This document shows positions 38,555 through 50,732 of a DNA stretch of 64,000 nt, piece by piece. Where the stretch lies: NCBI GenBank assembly GCA_020284085.1, contig JACEVL010000207.1, positions 212,001 through 276,000 on the forward strand, written 5' to 3'. How positions within the stretch are numbered: position 1 is the stretch's first letter; the number at the start of each line of letters is the position of its first letter. Made by a program: the position numbers and the translations under genes. This stretch comes from Aporrectodea caliginosa (taxonomy: Eukaryota; Annelida; Clitellata; Crassiclitellata; Lumbricidae). The notes beneath the pieces were generated by a model. It was given only the letters and a program-made list of their open reading frames with translations, ran no database searches and was not told the DNA's origin.

Positions 38555-39490
38555 TCAAATTATCTGCAGGAGGAATGATACGGTCATGAGCCCGGGGGCG
38601 GAGGGAATACTTAGAAGTTTTAATTGGGGAAGCAAGTCATGTAAAACATGCCCATTATCCACCAGGATCGATGAAAAAAGGCGGGAATCAGCCTTTGTGC
38701 ATAGTTGCTCAAAAGACAGGGAATCTCTAGGAAGATAGTGATAGCGGATCAAGCGACGCATCAAGACTTCAAACCTGTCTTTGTCACGTTGTCCCACGAA
38801 ACCCCACCAGGCGGGTGAGGCATACAGCATTCTTGCCAAGGTAGTTGCTCGCACAACGTCATAAAGATGTAGACCACGCAGGCCATGGGCGACCAAAGTT
38901 CTCAAAGCGTAAAAGGATTGACGGGCCTGACAGCAAAGTCGTTGAACATGATTATTAAATCTTAAGTCATCAGAAATGGTTAATCCCAAAATCACCATAC
39001 TGGTAACCCTAGCTAGACCTGTGGTGGGTCCAGGGGCAGTAAGGTAACCAAGGCCCACCCTCTGACGGTGAATTATCATTTCACTGGTTTTCTTTTGGTT
39101 CAGCTTCAGGTTACAGTCAACAGCCCATCGGGAGATATGGTCCAATTCTAAAGTCACAGAAGCACTATTTGAGGAAGGGATCAAAAGGTAGCAGTCATCT
39201 GCATATTTGAGGAGCCTGTTTGCAGGGTTGGCTGCGTTAAGACTGGTTATTGCAGTGATGAAGTTCATAGGTCCAAAGCCCGATCCCTGGACCATACTGG
39301 CATTTATTTCAATGTAAGTTGATATTTCACCTAAGAATTTCGTACAATGCTGGCGACCATTAAGGAAAGCAATGATCCAGTTATAGACATTGTCTGGAAT
39401 TGGCAATTTCGCTAGTATGCTAGCCAGGTGTGTATGCCTGACAGTGTCAAAAGCTTTGGAAAAATCTAATGCTATCAAATGGACGTAATC
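38555..39490 (-). pseudogene. LINE reverse transcriptase fragment (CR1/L2-like), broken
   Basis: A minus-strand frame of ~307 codons encodes the RT palm and thumb: IALDFSKAFDTV, a degraded GSGFGP (normally GVPQGS), and KYADDCYLLI with the YADD catalytic motif at residues 92-95. 'LNQKKTSEMIIHRQ' and the terminal 'ADSRLFSS ... GHVLHDLLPQLK' follow. Near 38640 the frame shifts; the family ending 'YSLRPRAHDRIIPPAD' continues in another frame. Upstream of 39480 the N-terminal RT part and the endonuclease are missing and a SINE-tail dyad (39530-39570) follows. It belongs to the same LINE family as the ends at 29517 and 37740. Confidence 0.85.
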
Positions 39491-40031
39491 GTTGGGGAAA
39501 AAAAATAATCTCTACATTAGATATTCGAGAATTTATAAAGCGCCAGTTGAAATCGATCAGGCGCTCCAGACCGAAGTCACTGTCTTCAGACTCTTCACTG
39601 ACAAAAAGAGAGGTTTTCAGGCGCTTGTGGAACTGGTCATCGGAAAGAGGAACACCTTCGATTATGCACATTATGTGGTTTTAAACTTTGCATTTATTTG
39701 TAGGACGTGATGGGCGCATTGCATGGCTGTCGTATAGGCCTACATACAGTTAAATTCGACTCCTGTAATAACTTGTGATCATCCGCTCATACTGATTTGT
39801 AATCATCCTGCGTTTGTGTCAGTTTGACATAAAACGAATATTATTATGGTAAAAATGGTTTTCATTCGAATAAAAATCTCTAGATTAAATGAAGTTTTTT
39901 ATGCACCACGTTTATGATATGCACATTATTGCATTTACATTAATTTTGCTGCAGTAACTAAAAGGGTTGATGCTCTCCAGAAGCGTTCGTAGCCAGAAAA
40001 CAATTTCTAGGTTTCTATTGGACATGGGCGC

Positions 40032-40212
40032 CAGTGGCGTAGGCAAGGGGGGGGTTTGGGGGTTAAACCCCCATTGGCTTAGGGGAAAAATTTTTTGCAC
40101 CCAGCACGATGAAGTTTTAACAATATTCGCAATTTTTCGGTTGAAAACACAAATTACCGGTATTTTAAATCCAAACCCCCCCACCCATCATAAATTCCTG
40201 GCTACGCCACTG
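40032..40212. mobile_element. hAT-like MITE (181 bp), family 2
   Basis: Begins CAGTGGCGTAGGCAAGG and ends CCTGGCTACGCCACTG. A perfect 8-bp duplication ATGGGCGC flanks it at 40024-40031 and 40213-40220. The host sequence on both sides ('ACATGGGCGC' ... 'GAACCCGTATATACAC' ... 'AATGCGCTCATG') is itself a repeat, so this is a nested insertion. Confidence 0.88.
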
Positions 40213-40850
40213 ATGGGCGCAGAGAGTACGACCGGCTTAAAAAAATTAATTTCTGTTGTATTTCGCATATAAAAATTTCGGTAATTTATTGGGAGGTTGA
40301 ACCCGTATATACACACCCCTAAATGCGCTCATGATGCTTGTTTGTATGATTTACTTGAAAACCTATCCCTTACACAAGCATAACTCTATATAAATTTTAT
40401 AGCTCTATATAATAAATTGTTCATCTATTTATTTATCATCGATGGTTATTCACTATGACATCGCGTTGAATTGTTTTGATTTCAATTGTTTTATAATTTG
40501 ACTCAAAATTTAATTTAAACTTAATAAACAGCTTATTTGGTAAGAGGACGACCACGGTTTTAGTAAGGGTTAGAGCAAAATGGCGTACGGTCATTTTCGT
40601 AGAGCGACATTTGAAATGTTATTGGGTTTAAAAAATTTGGTAAATCTCATCACGCCAATCTTACACCGGTCCTACGAATTTCCGAGACTTGGCATGCAGT
40701 GTAATGTAATTTATGTAGCGCCTTTAGTCGACCAGAAACGCTACTGGAATGGCTGTCTAACTAATTGAAACAATTGCAGGCAGGCTTATAGTATCGGGGG
40801 CTGCGTAAGTTTACTGGCAACGTGAGTGTCGGTTAGGGTCAGGGTTAGGA

Positions 40851-41343
40851 GGTAATCCCGTAGTTTAGGTTGGTAAATTATTTGAATATCTTCAATACCG
40901 AATTTCATGTTGGTAAGTAAGCAATCTACCTATGTCCATGATAACTATCGTCAATCCCGCTTCCATTTCATCGAAAATTTGTTTTAATCAATCCAGCTTC
41001 CATTTCATGAAAAAAAATTAGCCAACTTCTATTTAACCCAAAAAAATATTTTTCATCAATGAAACTTTTATTTAAGCAAAGAACTATTCTCATGGGTCCA
41101 GCTTCTACTTACGGAAACAATTATTTTAATCATTCCAGCTTCTATTGCTTCAAAAACATAGTTTCATCAATCCAGCTTCTATTTACGGTACAAATTATTT
41201 CGATCAATCCAACTTCTATTTAAATACAGAAATGGTTTCATCAATCCCACTTCGAGTTAGTGAAACAATTTTTTCCTTAATCCAGCTTCCATTTTAATTT
41301 GACGATATAAAAATAATTTACCAACCTAAACTACAGGATTACC
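40851..41343. mobile_element. Inverted-repeat element 1 with ~40-nt internal satellite
   Basis: Terminal inverted repeats of ~46 bp start GGTAATCCCGTAGTTTAGG and end with the complement (one C/T difference in the first 20). The interior (about 40970-41300) is 7-8 diverged tandem units of ~40-45 nt around 'TCATCAATCCAGCTTCTATT'. It interrupts a dispersed 'GGTTAGGGTCAGGGTTAGG' repeat; the flanks 'GGGTTAGG' on both sides may be an 8-bp duplication. No ORF. Confidence 0.75.
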
Positions 41344-42003
41344 GGGTTAGGGTTAGTGTCGTCATTAGAAAGGATAAATCTTCTGCGGCGGAAAATTCCG
41401 CCTCAGAAGTAGAATTTTCGGTACAATTCTGCGGCGAAAGACCTTTGCGCATGCGCAACCTTCGGCACATGCGCATTGTTCAAAATGCGTTACTTTCTAT
41501 AAATTGGCGTCGTGAGGGTCGGTTAGGGTCAGGTTAGGCGCTGTGACGGTCGTTTAGGGTCAGGGTTAGGGTTAGAGTAGTTTTTAGACAAAATGTGAAA
41601 AAATTCCGCCGCAGAAGTATGTTTTCGCGAGTTCATGGCGGCATTTTCCGCCGCAGAAGCACCACGCCATTAGAAAACCTCGTACCGTCCGCAGTCCTCG
41701 CAGCATGCCCAAAGATAATTCAGCCTCTATACTATAAATTTGCCCAATTGCAATCAACACATTACGTGTACGTAAAGGAAGAGATTGCAAGGACAAACTG
41801 GGGCTGAATGAATTTAATCTGCACTCTGCACGTACCTGGCTGGTACCGGATGCAGATGAAATTTATACAGCGCTATTTTATACAAACAACTGAGTACACA
41901 ACGATTTTTGCATAGTAGCAGGTATAACTATATTAGTTCTTAGATTTTGTTTGTTTTATGTTGTCATACTGAAGTGTTCGTTTTAAAGGTTCAGAGGTCA
42001 GTC

Positions 42004-44836
42004 ATGAAGAAACGTAACGCAACACCTGACTCGTTCGGATCACCATCTTCTTCCGTTCACTACCACAAACTAACGAAAACAGACGATGGCTTCGTTGATA
42101 TGCAGGTGATTGTAATTGCAATCAGGAATTTATATGGCACCACTATTGAAGAGAGACTGTCTTCAAAACAGGTGCTCTCTGTGGTAGCCTGCATGAGGTT
42201 AAACTTTGTTGATTAGGAAACAGTGCCCAGGTAGCTGGACAGGTCACCACAGTGAGAATTGCGGAAGAGTAAAACTTTACAATGTTCCAAATGCTGTTGC
42301 CTAGGTGATTGGTGTATTTTACATAATGTGATGTAAATGGACATTTGTGTAGAGCCATGTGGGTCATGGTGGCCGAATGGTTAGAGCACTTGGCATGTAA
42401 TGTAGGGGTGTGGGTTCAATCCTCCATGCCAACGATCACTGTGTAGGGACCTTGAGCAAGTCCTTAATCCACAATTGCTCAGTGCCTTCGATGTTCTGTT
42501 GTATGGTCGTGTGTGCACTTCTTAACCGCGGAGTAGGGCCACGTCCTGCATCAACTATTACCCAAACCAAACCCATCTGCTACTCTCTCCATCCCCACAT
42601 AATTCCCCCTCCAGCCAACAGCGTGATGCGCAAAACGTTACTGTTTATTCATTTATTCATGATCTTGTTGAGATGCTGCGACAAGTAACACGTCATACAA
42701 GAGATACCAAAGAGAGTGAATGGGAAAATTACTGTTTGGATATACACTTTAAACTGTGTTTATTAGATGTCTGTACACCAATGTGTGATTAGCAATTGGT
42801 TTATAAAGAATATACTTACTTATTCGTATAGTATTAAAATGTGTAGCCATTATGGGGATAATCAGCCTGCTTAGTTGGAAGTTTTCATGTTGGTGAGTAT
42901 AATAATTATGTTTAATTGTTTATGCATTATGGTTATCACTGAATGCTTTGTCATTGTCGACTTCTTTATTGTTTACTTTCTGTGTGTTGATGTTTTCAGT
43001 TCAACCAGCCTCCTCCTAAGATCCCGTACAAAGCAATCACATTGGCCGTTGTCCTCTTCCTCATCGGTTCCATCCTCATTGTTCTCGGAGCGTTGCTTCT
43101 CACCGGTTACATCGACACAACGGTTTGTTGCTAACACATTCTTTACAATGATAGTAAAAAAGAGAAGAACTATTATAGCAAGAAGCAGATAATCATGAAA
43201 ATAATTGTATATCTATTTCACACTTGTCCACAGATGTAGCCCCACTTCAAGTTTCATTTCTGATATTAAGTACGTTGTTTTAAATCTCCACAGGCAATTT
43301 TTTTACTTCACAAAACATAATTATTCATCAGTTTGCCTTCGTAACTATAATTTACTGAATGCATTTGTTCTATAAACAAGATGTGATATTTTTCCTGACC
43401 CCAATTATCGCCCCAAAACTAGTCGCACGATGTTGTATAAGGAGTTTCCTGTCCGGTGGGTTATTGGTCCTTGACTTGAAGTCACCATCAACTTTATGTC
43501 TTGGATGCTGTGGTAATGGTTCTATACTTCTATGGAAGTCATTAATTGGTTTAGATAAGTGGAACAGAGACCTGCAAATATCTTTCTGTTATCAGTTGTG
43601 GTGGCACAGTCATTTGGATTTAGAGTAATGTATTAATCTAACCTTGAGAGGCAGTGATTGTTTTGAAGTGTTAGCGACTTCATTTTCTTATCCTTGGCTT
43701 ATGAGGGCTGGTGGCCAGTTCTCTCCCTCACCATCTCGTCTTCACATCCAGTTTACTTATTTTTATATCAATGGGGTGCAATCGATTGGATTGCAACCTC
43801 GCTTCTCCAAGGGGTCGTTATTAAGGACGTCCGCACAAAATGACCCACTTTGGACCACTCCCTCCCCCTTGTCCGCATTTGTCCGCATTCAGCCTTACCC
43901 CCTCCCCGCCCCCTTTGTGGACGCACTCGAAAATCAAAAAAATAACAAAATAAAACATCAACATTGTGAATAACGTCATTAATAAACTACTAGTTCTATC
44001 TATTTAGCAATAATAATAATAATAATAGTAATAATTAACGTTCTATCTTATTTAGCAATAATAATAATAATAATGTAGTAATTGGTAGTGACGTAACAAA
44101 TCAAGTCAGTTGATGGATTTACAAGTAGAGCGAGCTCGTCAGATTACGTTTTTTAGGCCATTTTAGGCGGACGTCCGCACTGGTCATAACCCCTCCCCCT
44201 TGTCCGCATTCGTCCGCGTTTGGATGACCTTCCCCTCCCCCTCATTGCGGACGTCCTTTATGGATGCTCCCCAATCGATTATATTTTGTGATTGCGATTT
44301 CACTTGAAGCAACCATCGATTGATTGTAATTGTAAAGTGCAACTTCATCAGTGGTGCTCTCGACCTGAACCAGTGAAATCAGTGTGTGTCAAGTAATACA
44401 GACTTGGGCGCTTGTGAAACTGTGGAAGGGAGAAACTGAGGAGCTCAAGCCTCTTGAGGAAGGCGATTCCAGCTGGTGGGCTCAACATAGGCAAAGCTTC
44501 TGGACTGAGCTTTAGCAGTATGCATAAGAGGGACAGTCAGGAGTCGATGGGCAGCTGACTGAAGGGTGCCATGACCCTGGACCGAGGAGAGGAATTTTCT
44601 TTTTTAATCCAAAAATGGAAAGTATGATTTTTCCCACATTGAAACATTGATTTCTCAAATGTGATTAATTTTCTGTAACTGGAAAACTTCTGTTTCAGTA
44701 TTCGGATCGAACGTGGCCGGTCCTGATCCTCGGAACGATGATGTTCATCCCCGGCGCCTACCACGTTCACCTGGCCTACAGCGCCTGGAAAGGATACGCC
44801 GGCTACTCCTTCGATGACATTCCAGAATTTGAATAA
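42004..44836 (+). CDS. TMEM230: Transmembrane protein 230
   Basis: Three coding exons: 42004-42105, 43000-43122 and 44699-44836 (TAA). They give 120 aa, the same length as the common vertebrate isoform, with all junctions in phase 0. An acceptor at 41987-41988 just upstream implies a 5' non-coding exon. Diagnostic blocks: [31 protein letters not shown], and the C-terminus [15 protein letters not shown]. Two membrane helices cover ~46-71 and ~82-101. TMEM230 is a small two-pass protein of secretory/recycling and synaptic vesicles, implicated in vesicle trafficking. Intron 1 contains a family C SINE, intron 2 a family B SINE fragment and a MITE, none touching exons. Confidence 0.95.
42366..42520 (+). 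mobile_element. tRNA-derived SINE (family C), well preserved, in TMEM230 intron
   Basis: 'GGTGGCCGAATGGTTAGAGC' (A box), 'GGGTTCAATCC' (B box), 'GGGACCTTGAGCAAGTCCTT', 'CACAATTGCTCAGTGCC', 'TGTTGTATGGTCGTG'. The following 42520-42825 looks like a LINE-type 3' region ending 'AGCAATTGGTTTATAAAG' and a CTTA-like tail, as at 29770-29835. Confidence 0.75.
43665..43800 (-). mobile_element. SINE (family B) fragment in TMEM230 intron
   Basis: 'GTTAGCGACTTCATTTTCTT', 'TATGAGGGCTGGTGGCCAG' and 'CACCATCTCGTCTTC' match the tail half of family B in reverse orientation. The tRNA-like head is absent. Confidence 0.55.
43824..44257. mobile_element. MITE (434 bp), TSD TTA, GGACGTCC termini
   Basis: Ends AGGACGTCCGCA and TGCGGACGTCCT form a perfect 12-bp inverted repeat with TTA duplicated on both sides (43821-43823, 44258-44260). 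This fits PIF/Harbinger target choice (TWA). Inside, the 5' part ('TCCCCCTTGTCCGCATT') recurs in direct orientation near the 3' end (44193-44215), preceded by the palindrome GCGGACGTCCGC. Two AATAATAAT blocks with 'TTATTTAGCAATAATAA' are also duplicated. Confidence 0.7.
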
Positions 44837-45385
44837 CGACTTTCCGGAGTCGAGAGACTCTTCGTAACAACGGACGATTAAGTGGTTGGATTGTCTGGCG
44901 AGAGAACAGTTTCTCTGTAGTTAATTTAACTTTTTATGGTTTTAGGGCAAAGGTTACTAATCCATTACTAGACATGCTTTTTGTTCTGGCCACATTAGCA
45001 TGTGATGATTGCGCACACCACTAAACGGGCAGAGAACATTAGGGGGACTGGTTTTTGGGAGGAATGCAACGGAGATATTTAAGTTTGTGGGTTTTTCTTG
45101 GTCGGTCTAAGTTATATAGCAAAATTATTGTAGAAGATCTAACACTTAAAACACTTAAAATATTCTAAAGTTAAGAATGAATTTTGTATTCCGAAGTTGT
45201 GTTTTTTGTGGTCAGTTCCTTCTTTATCACAGTTACCATGCTATGTTACTTATGTAAAGTAATTGTAAAAATTATCCTATCTGTACAGTACTGCAAAGGA
45301 ATTGTAACTCATCACCTGTCTGTCGTCTTTTGGCAATCGTATTTTCTTTTTCATCTGGTCTTGTTTGACTTGACCAGCGCCTGTG

Positions 45386-45391
45386 AATAAA
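45386..45391 (+). terminator. Polyadenylation signal of TMEM230
   Basis: AATAAA 549 bp past the stop codon, followed by a T/G-rich stretch. Confidence 0.5.
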
Positions 45392-45455
45392 TTGGTCCCC
45401 TGGATTGAGTAGCGCACGACCTTTTGCAAGATTATGATGAAGCTTGAAGTCATAT

Positions 45456-45570
45456 TATTATATTATTATTAATTAGTAACTTATTATTACTACTACTTAT
45501 TAATTAGTAACTTATTATTACTACTACTTATTAATTAGTAACTTATTATTACTACTACTTGTTGATTAGT
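45456..45570. repeat. ~31-bp tandem repeat, about 3.5 units
   Basis: Units contain 'ATTAGTAACTTATTATTACT' followed by ACTACTTATTA. Copies are almost identical. Confidence 0.9.
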
Positions 45571-48500
45571 AACTTCAGTGTCTAAAGAACGAGACTTCAA
45601 CCAGTGACAGCAATAAAACCAAGCAGTAATTATCAGTCACCATCTGGAAGAAGTGTGTTGATACTGTTGTTGTAAAAATGTGGACCTTTGTCTCGCGCTA
45701 ATAAAGATTACTTACAAAATCCACCCCACGCAGATTTACGAGGACCATTGTATGAGCATATGGGTGGATGTATTGTATTGTATTGTATCTATAAATTTAT
45801 AAATGTGTGGGTGCTTCGGTGTTGTTTGTTTGCGGGTGGAGTGGATGTGTGTATGCATGTTGATAATGTCAAATTCGGCAAAAATTAGATTCTCGAATCT
45901 TGTGCACTTGATGAACCCGGTTCATCCAGGGTCGCCTTTTTAGCTCTATTAATAAATACCGATGACCTGTAACGACGTCACGAACTGTAACGACGTCACG
46001 AATAGTTATATCAGGGAGATCCAAAGAGTAGAGATATGGGTAATAGGTATAATTATCAGAGTTCATCAAGCTTAGTGCGTATTGCGTTTTGCCAGAGTTG
46101 ACTTTTAAAGTAAGTGAGTAGCCTTTACTTGCATTACAATACACAATACAACTGCCTTTGATATCGCCCTTGTTACTAGGGTTGCCCCAAGCTCAGAAGT
46201 GCCACACGCCTCGGCGGCGCAGAAGCAATCATATTGCAGAGCAATTGTGCGCGAAGGCCTTGCTCAATTTCCATACACGGCGACTTGAGGTGAATTCGAA
46301 CATGCAACCCTCCGGCTGCAAGGCACCGAACATACCCCTACACCGCGCCATACTTGCATTGGACATTGGGTTGCTGTTGGTCCTCACTGGGGGACTCTGT
46401 AAAAATGGCTGCTATAGGTGGCGCCAGGATGGGATGTCGTTTGGCTACTCTAGGTAACATTGTGTGCTCTGTTGTGCGGTAGGTTTATTTCATAGACATC
46501 TTACATTTAATATATGATGTCTATGGTTTATTTACGCTAAAGTGACTTTACGGAGGTACTGCTTAGACCACATCACATACTGGCGACGCCTATCGCCGCT
46601 TAAAGGAACTGCTCACAGAGTCCCCCGTGGATGTATGTTCGTGAGGATGTGGTGTGCGTGTGGTGCTGTACGTACGTGTGTGTCTTATGGGGGAGAGCGG
46701 TGGAAGCAGTACACGCGCATACATCCACCCGTACGCTCACACAGCCACATGAACATACATACAGCACTGACAATCAGCTTATGGGCGTTGGTGGTCCATA
46801 ATCTAGGCCATCCACACTATGCAGGGCCACTCGCTGGTTTCTTGCAGTTAGTTATTTTTACTGACCCAATCGTAATAGTAATCTCCAAACTTCTAAAGCG
46901 CCACTCGAAAGCCAAGCGCAGGGCACCAGCTTATTCACGAGCGCTGAGGCACCAGCTTATTCACGAGCGACCCGAGTTCAAACATAAAGTTGAACCTCGT
47001 ATTTAGAAGTGATGCTGTATCCATTGTTCGAGGGTTCGCTCTGTAATGCGCGGATTGTGGGTTCAAGTGTCCTCTGAGTTATTGCATATGGACCTTCATC
47101 AAGTCTATCACGCACAAAAGCTCAGCGCCATCGATTGATGCTTAGGCCTAATTATCTTAAGACGCCATCATCATATCATCATCATTACCATCACCCTCAT
47201 CATCTGTTGTTGGCGTTACCACGACAACGGCCAATCGTGGGTTCGTCTCCAGACTATAATGTAGGCTATAGTCCAAAGTTCAGTGGGTAAAGGTCGTCCT
47301 GGGGTCTACATATAGGCTACCGTAGTCGTCCAGCTGAGGAGAGACCTTCCAGCTCCCTGGGAGGGGCAGAGACAGAAATCAAAGCTTTGAGCGCCCTCTA
47401 GTTGAATCTTAGCTTAGTTGGAAGCGAGACATTTTAAGTAGAACATAATCATCAGGTAAATCACTTCCAGTGCCAAGTTCTCACTGAAAACAAAGACAGA
47501 TTTCAAATAATGCTTCAGTCTTTCACATACATAATATTATATTCGACTGAATGAACTCAATGCACTTGCTGCTGGCTTTATCAACAAGTCCGAACTCAAA
47601 AACAATTACTGTCCTGTAGCCTACTTTCGCAAAGGTCATGATCCTCGAGCGAGTTACTACACTTCAGTCCTGAGAGTCTTTCAACCAAACTGATCCAGTC
47701 TCTGCTTCTTTTTGAGTCCTTGCAACATACAATATTATTATTTAAATTATAATATTCACGAAGTCCACAGCCATTTCAACAGAAAATCGAGTAGACGCTG
47801 TGAGCGATATCAGTTCTTTGGTCCAGGAAAACGGAAGAAGAATTTCAATATGTCCGACAAAATGTCTTCCTCTTCGCAGTTCGGAAATAAGATGGAAAAA
47901 TCAACCGTAAAAAATTGGCAAGTGTTGCTAGCGTTTTTAAATATTCCACTGCAATACGGAAAAGAAATTCCTAAATTTCAGACATGGCACTTCTTCAAAG
48001 CAATCGGTAACTTGTCACTGAGCAAACATCTCAAAACATCTCGATTTGAAAGTAGTCACACGATCGTCACAACCGAAAACGATCAAGGATTTCAGAAGTC
48101 TGATCTCTTTAAACCTACGATTCACAATAACCCAAAATAATACTTTCCTGCAAACAACACATGAAGAGATTCACATTTAAAATTAACAGAATTCAAAGTT
48201 ACAATTGCTCTTCAATACAGACCTAAAAGTCTTAATACAATCAACGTAGATATCAATAATGCTGCATAAATCGAATAAGGCCTTAACGGATCAAGAAATC
48301 TTCAAGAAAATTTTTAAGTCTTTCACCAACAAAACAATTCACATCCTGAGCCAGATTTGGCACCGAAAACCAAAACTCTGCATCATGAGCTTAATCAGGT
48401 AATTAAAATCATTATTCAATACCTATTCTAGACCAACAAACCAGAACACTCAAATCTTCAAGTAGATGCTACGATGGTTCTGCAAGAAATCAGATTATCG

Positions 48501-49681
48501 ACGACATCCCAACAGTGATACTAAAAATGCCACAACACAAGTGTCTCAGATGTCCTACAAACTTAAACTTCAAACTCAGGTCAACTTATACATTACTGTG
48601 ATTGTGTGATATGCTCCATATACTGCCGCTGAAAACATGGTCTTTCAACCACAGCCTTCTCCAAAACTATGACAACACTCTGGTGGCATCTTGCCTCTTC
48701 TCACCTTAAACCTTTCTTTTCTCTCGGGGTACCTCACACTGGGAGCGCTTCTGAAAGGTTTATGCTGTGAGAAGCACTTTATAAATGACCAAATACAATA
48801 CGATACAATAGGCTATGCAGTGAAAACTAAACTGATGACTATAATCAATCCTTCATATTCATAATTAAATACGTTATATGCTAGAACACTTGTGTGCTTA
48901 TCAGTTCTCATGCCACAGAAAATCTTTGCGGACTGACAATCTGGAACTGACGATATTTCTGGACAGACAGGATAATTGCACCATCATCTGGCATATAAAA
49001 GTATTCACTGTATAACGGCACTTTAGAAGTTCTGAGAGAAGAGGAGAAGTTCATGTACTAGAAATGGTCAGAAGTTCTGAACACAATACAATTAACCTAG
49101 AATGATAACCAAAATTACAATGACAATTTCAAAATTTTACAAACTTAAAATTACGAACAAAAAGTGAGCGCGATGCAACTCGTTCTGCATCACAGAAAAA
49201 GGTGTTCACAATATTTTGCCATCACACAACACCGCAAATCTTTGGGGAATACTGAACACGGAACACTGGGAGATCCAGTGCCTAGAGCACCATACGTGAC
49301 ACCTCACGCAACTGTACAAGGCTTGTCCCAAATTATTTTGTGCTATGAACTAGCAGAGGGTTTCAACACAGCGACTGTCAAGCTCCTACGCATTCTAGTT
49401 ATAGACAGCTACCTTACGCAGTACCCTCTCATCCATCATGCCCCCACATGGGACCCATACTCCCAAAATTTTATGGGATTTGTATAAAACCAATATGGGT
49501 CCCATCTTATGCCCAAAGAAACGCTGACAGGGCACGAGCCACCGTGACAGAGGCACGACAGAAGACACCGATGCATGGATGGTAAGTAACTGAAATTACA
49601 TAAGTTTTAATTCAATTACACTTCCATGTGTAATTTGAAATTCAATTATATGCCCCAGAGTCATTTGTAATTCAATAACAT

Positions 49682-49845
49682 CAATAGCGGAGCCAGGATT
49701 TCAGGTTTGGGGGGGCTAAAACCCCAATTTTTTCCCTTTCTCCCCTCCGCTCTGGCATTAGCAGTGATTTTCCACTTTTGTTTGGGGGGCTGAGCCGCCG
49801 ATGGGGGTTTCAGCCCACCCTAGCCCCAAGCTGGGGCCGCCACTG
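49682..49845. mobile_element. hAT-like MITE (164 bp), family 1, reverse orientation
   Basis: Termini CAATAGCGGAGCCAG and CTGGGGCCGCCACTG. Perfect 8-bp duplication AATAACAT at 49674-49681 and 49846-49853. It is inserted in the ~35-nt 'AATTCAATTACA' array, so it is younger than that array. Confidence 0.88.
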
Positions 49846-50243
49846 AATAACATGTCTCAAAGTACTTTGTAATTTGAAATTCAATTACATTTTCCCATGT
49901 ATTTTGTAATTTGAAATTCAATTACGTTTTCCCAGGTATTTTGTAATTTGAAATTCAATTACACTTCCCCATGTAATTTGTAATTCAATTACATTTTTCA
50001 GAGTAATTTGCCCATCCCATCATATGGACTAGTGCTCTTTGCAACGAACAACCTCGGAGAAGAAAACAAAAAAGAACTTTCAGTATATTATGAACAAATT
50101 GAAAACAGATTCCTGTAAAAAAAACCTTCAGAAACAACTTACAAACAGACAGAAACTCCTGCCGACGAATCTTAATCGAACAAAGCGCTTCTCTCAGTAG
50201 CAAAAAAATCCGTTTGCACACCAACATCAATCATATTCATTCC

Positions 50244-50635
50244 GGTAAAAGTGTATTTTAGCGTGTTTAATAATTGGCCATTGCACGAGTTTCAGCTTTG
50301 GTCGAATAGACGTTGGATTAACGAAAAGATTTCTTGCTAAATAGAAGTCGGATTGATGAAACTATTTTTCTTAAATAGAAGTGGGTCTGATGAAAATAAT
50401 CTTGCTTAAATAGAAGCTGGATTGATGAAAAATAAATCTAAATTAAATAAAAGTTTTATTGATGAAAAACTAATTCCTGCTTAAATAGAATCTGGATTGA
50501 TGAAACGAATTCTTCCCTAATGGAAGCTGGATCGATGAAAAGGATTCTAGCCAAAGTAGAAGTTTGACTGATGAAAAATAGCCTAATAGTGCTAGAACTG
50601 GCGAATAATTAAATACGCTAAAATACACTTTTACC
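50244..50635. mobile_element. Inverted-repeat element 2 with the same ~40-nt satellite
   Basis: Inverted repeats of ~37 bp: GGTAAAAGTGTATTTTAGCG at the left and its complement at the right. The interior 50330-50590 has about six tandem units around 'TAGAAGCTGGATTGATGA'. The termini differ from those of elements 1 (40851) and 3 (56473). It lies just past the 3' end of the ARID5-like coding region. Confidence 0.75.
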
Positions 50636-50732
50636 TTCATACCTATTAGAAAATAACATAATAACAGTACTGAAGAGCGGAATAAACACTGAGTAATATA
50701 CGTCGTCAGTTAAATATTTAACGCCGTGCGCC

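Larger units (their letters stand above)
45572..50732. other. Gene-poor spacer between TMEM230 and ARID5
   Basis: Contents: a reversed SINE A (46160-46350, 'GAATTCGAACATGCAACCC'); a dispersed repeat with an internal tandem copy ('GAGGCACCAGCTTATTCACG', 46920-46970); a SINE C head at 47030-47160; a LINE 3' end at 48690-48812 ('TCACACTGGGAGCGCTTC', AATACGATAC tail); a 'GGGACCCATA/GGGTCCCAT' repeat at 49445-49520; and a degenerate ~35-nt array at 49595-50000 ('GTAATTTGAAATTCAATTAC'). A 96-codon open frame at 47850-48140 matches nothing I know. Confidence 0.5.

Noticed and set aside
42366..42440. tRNA gene candidate (A and B boxes)
   Set aside because: The head is part of a repeated SINE with a long non-tRNA body, and a cloverleaf with proper acceptor stem is not evident.
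47850..48140. 96-codon ORF starting ATG in fair context
   Set aside because: No recognisable family, no splice partners or domain, and the surrounding DNA is AT-rich spacer. It may be chance.
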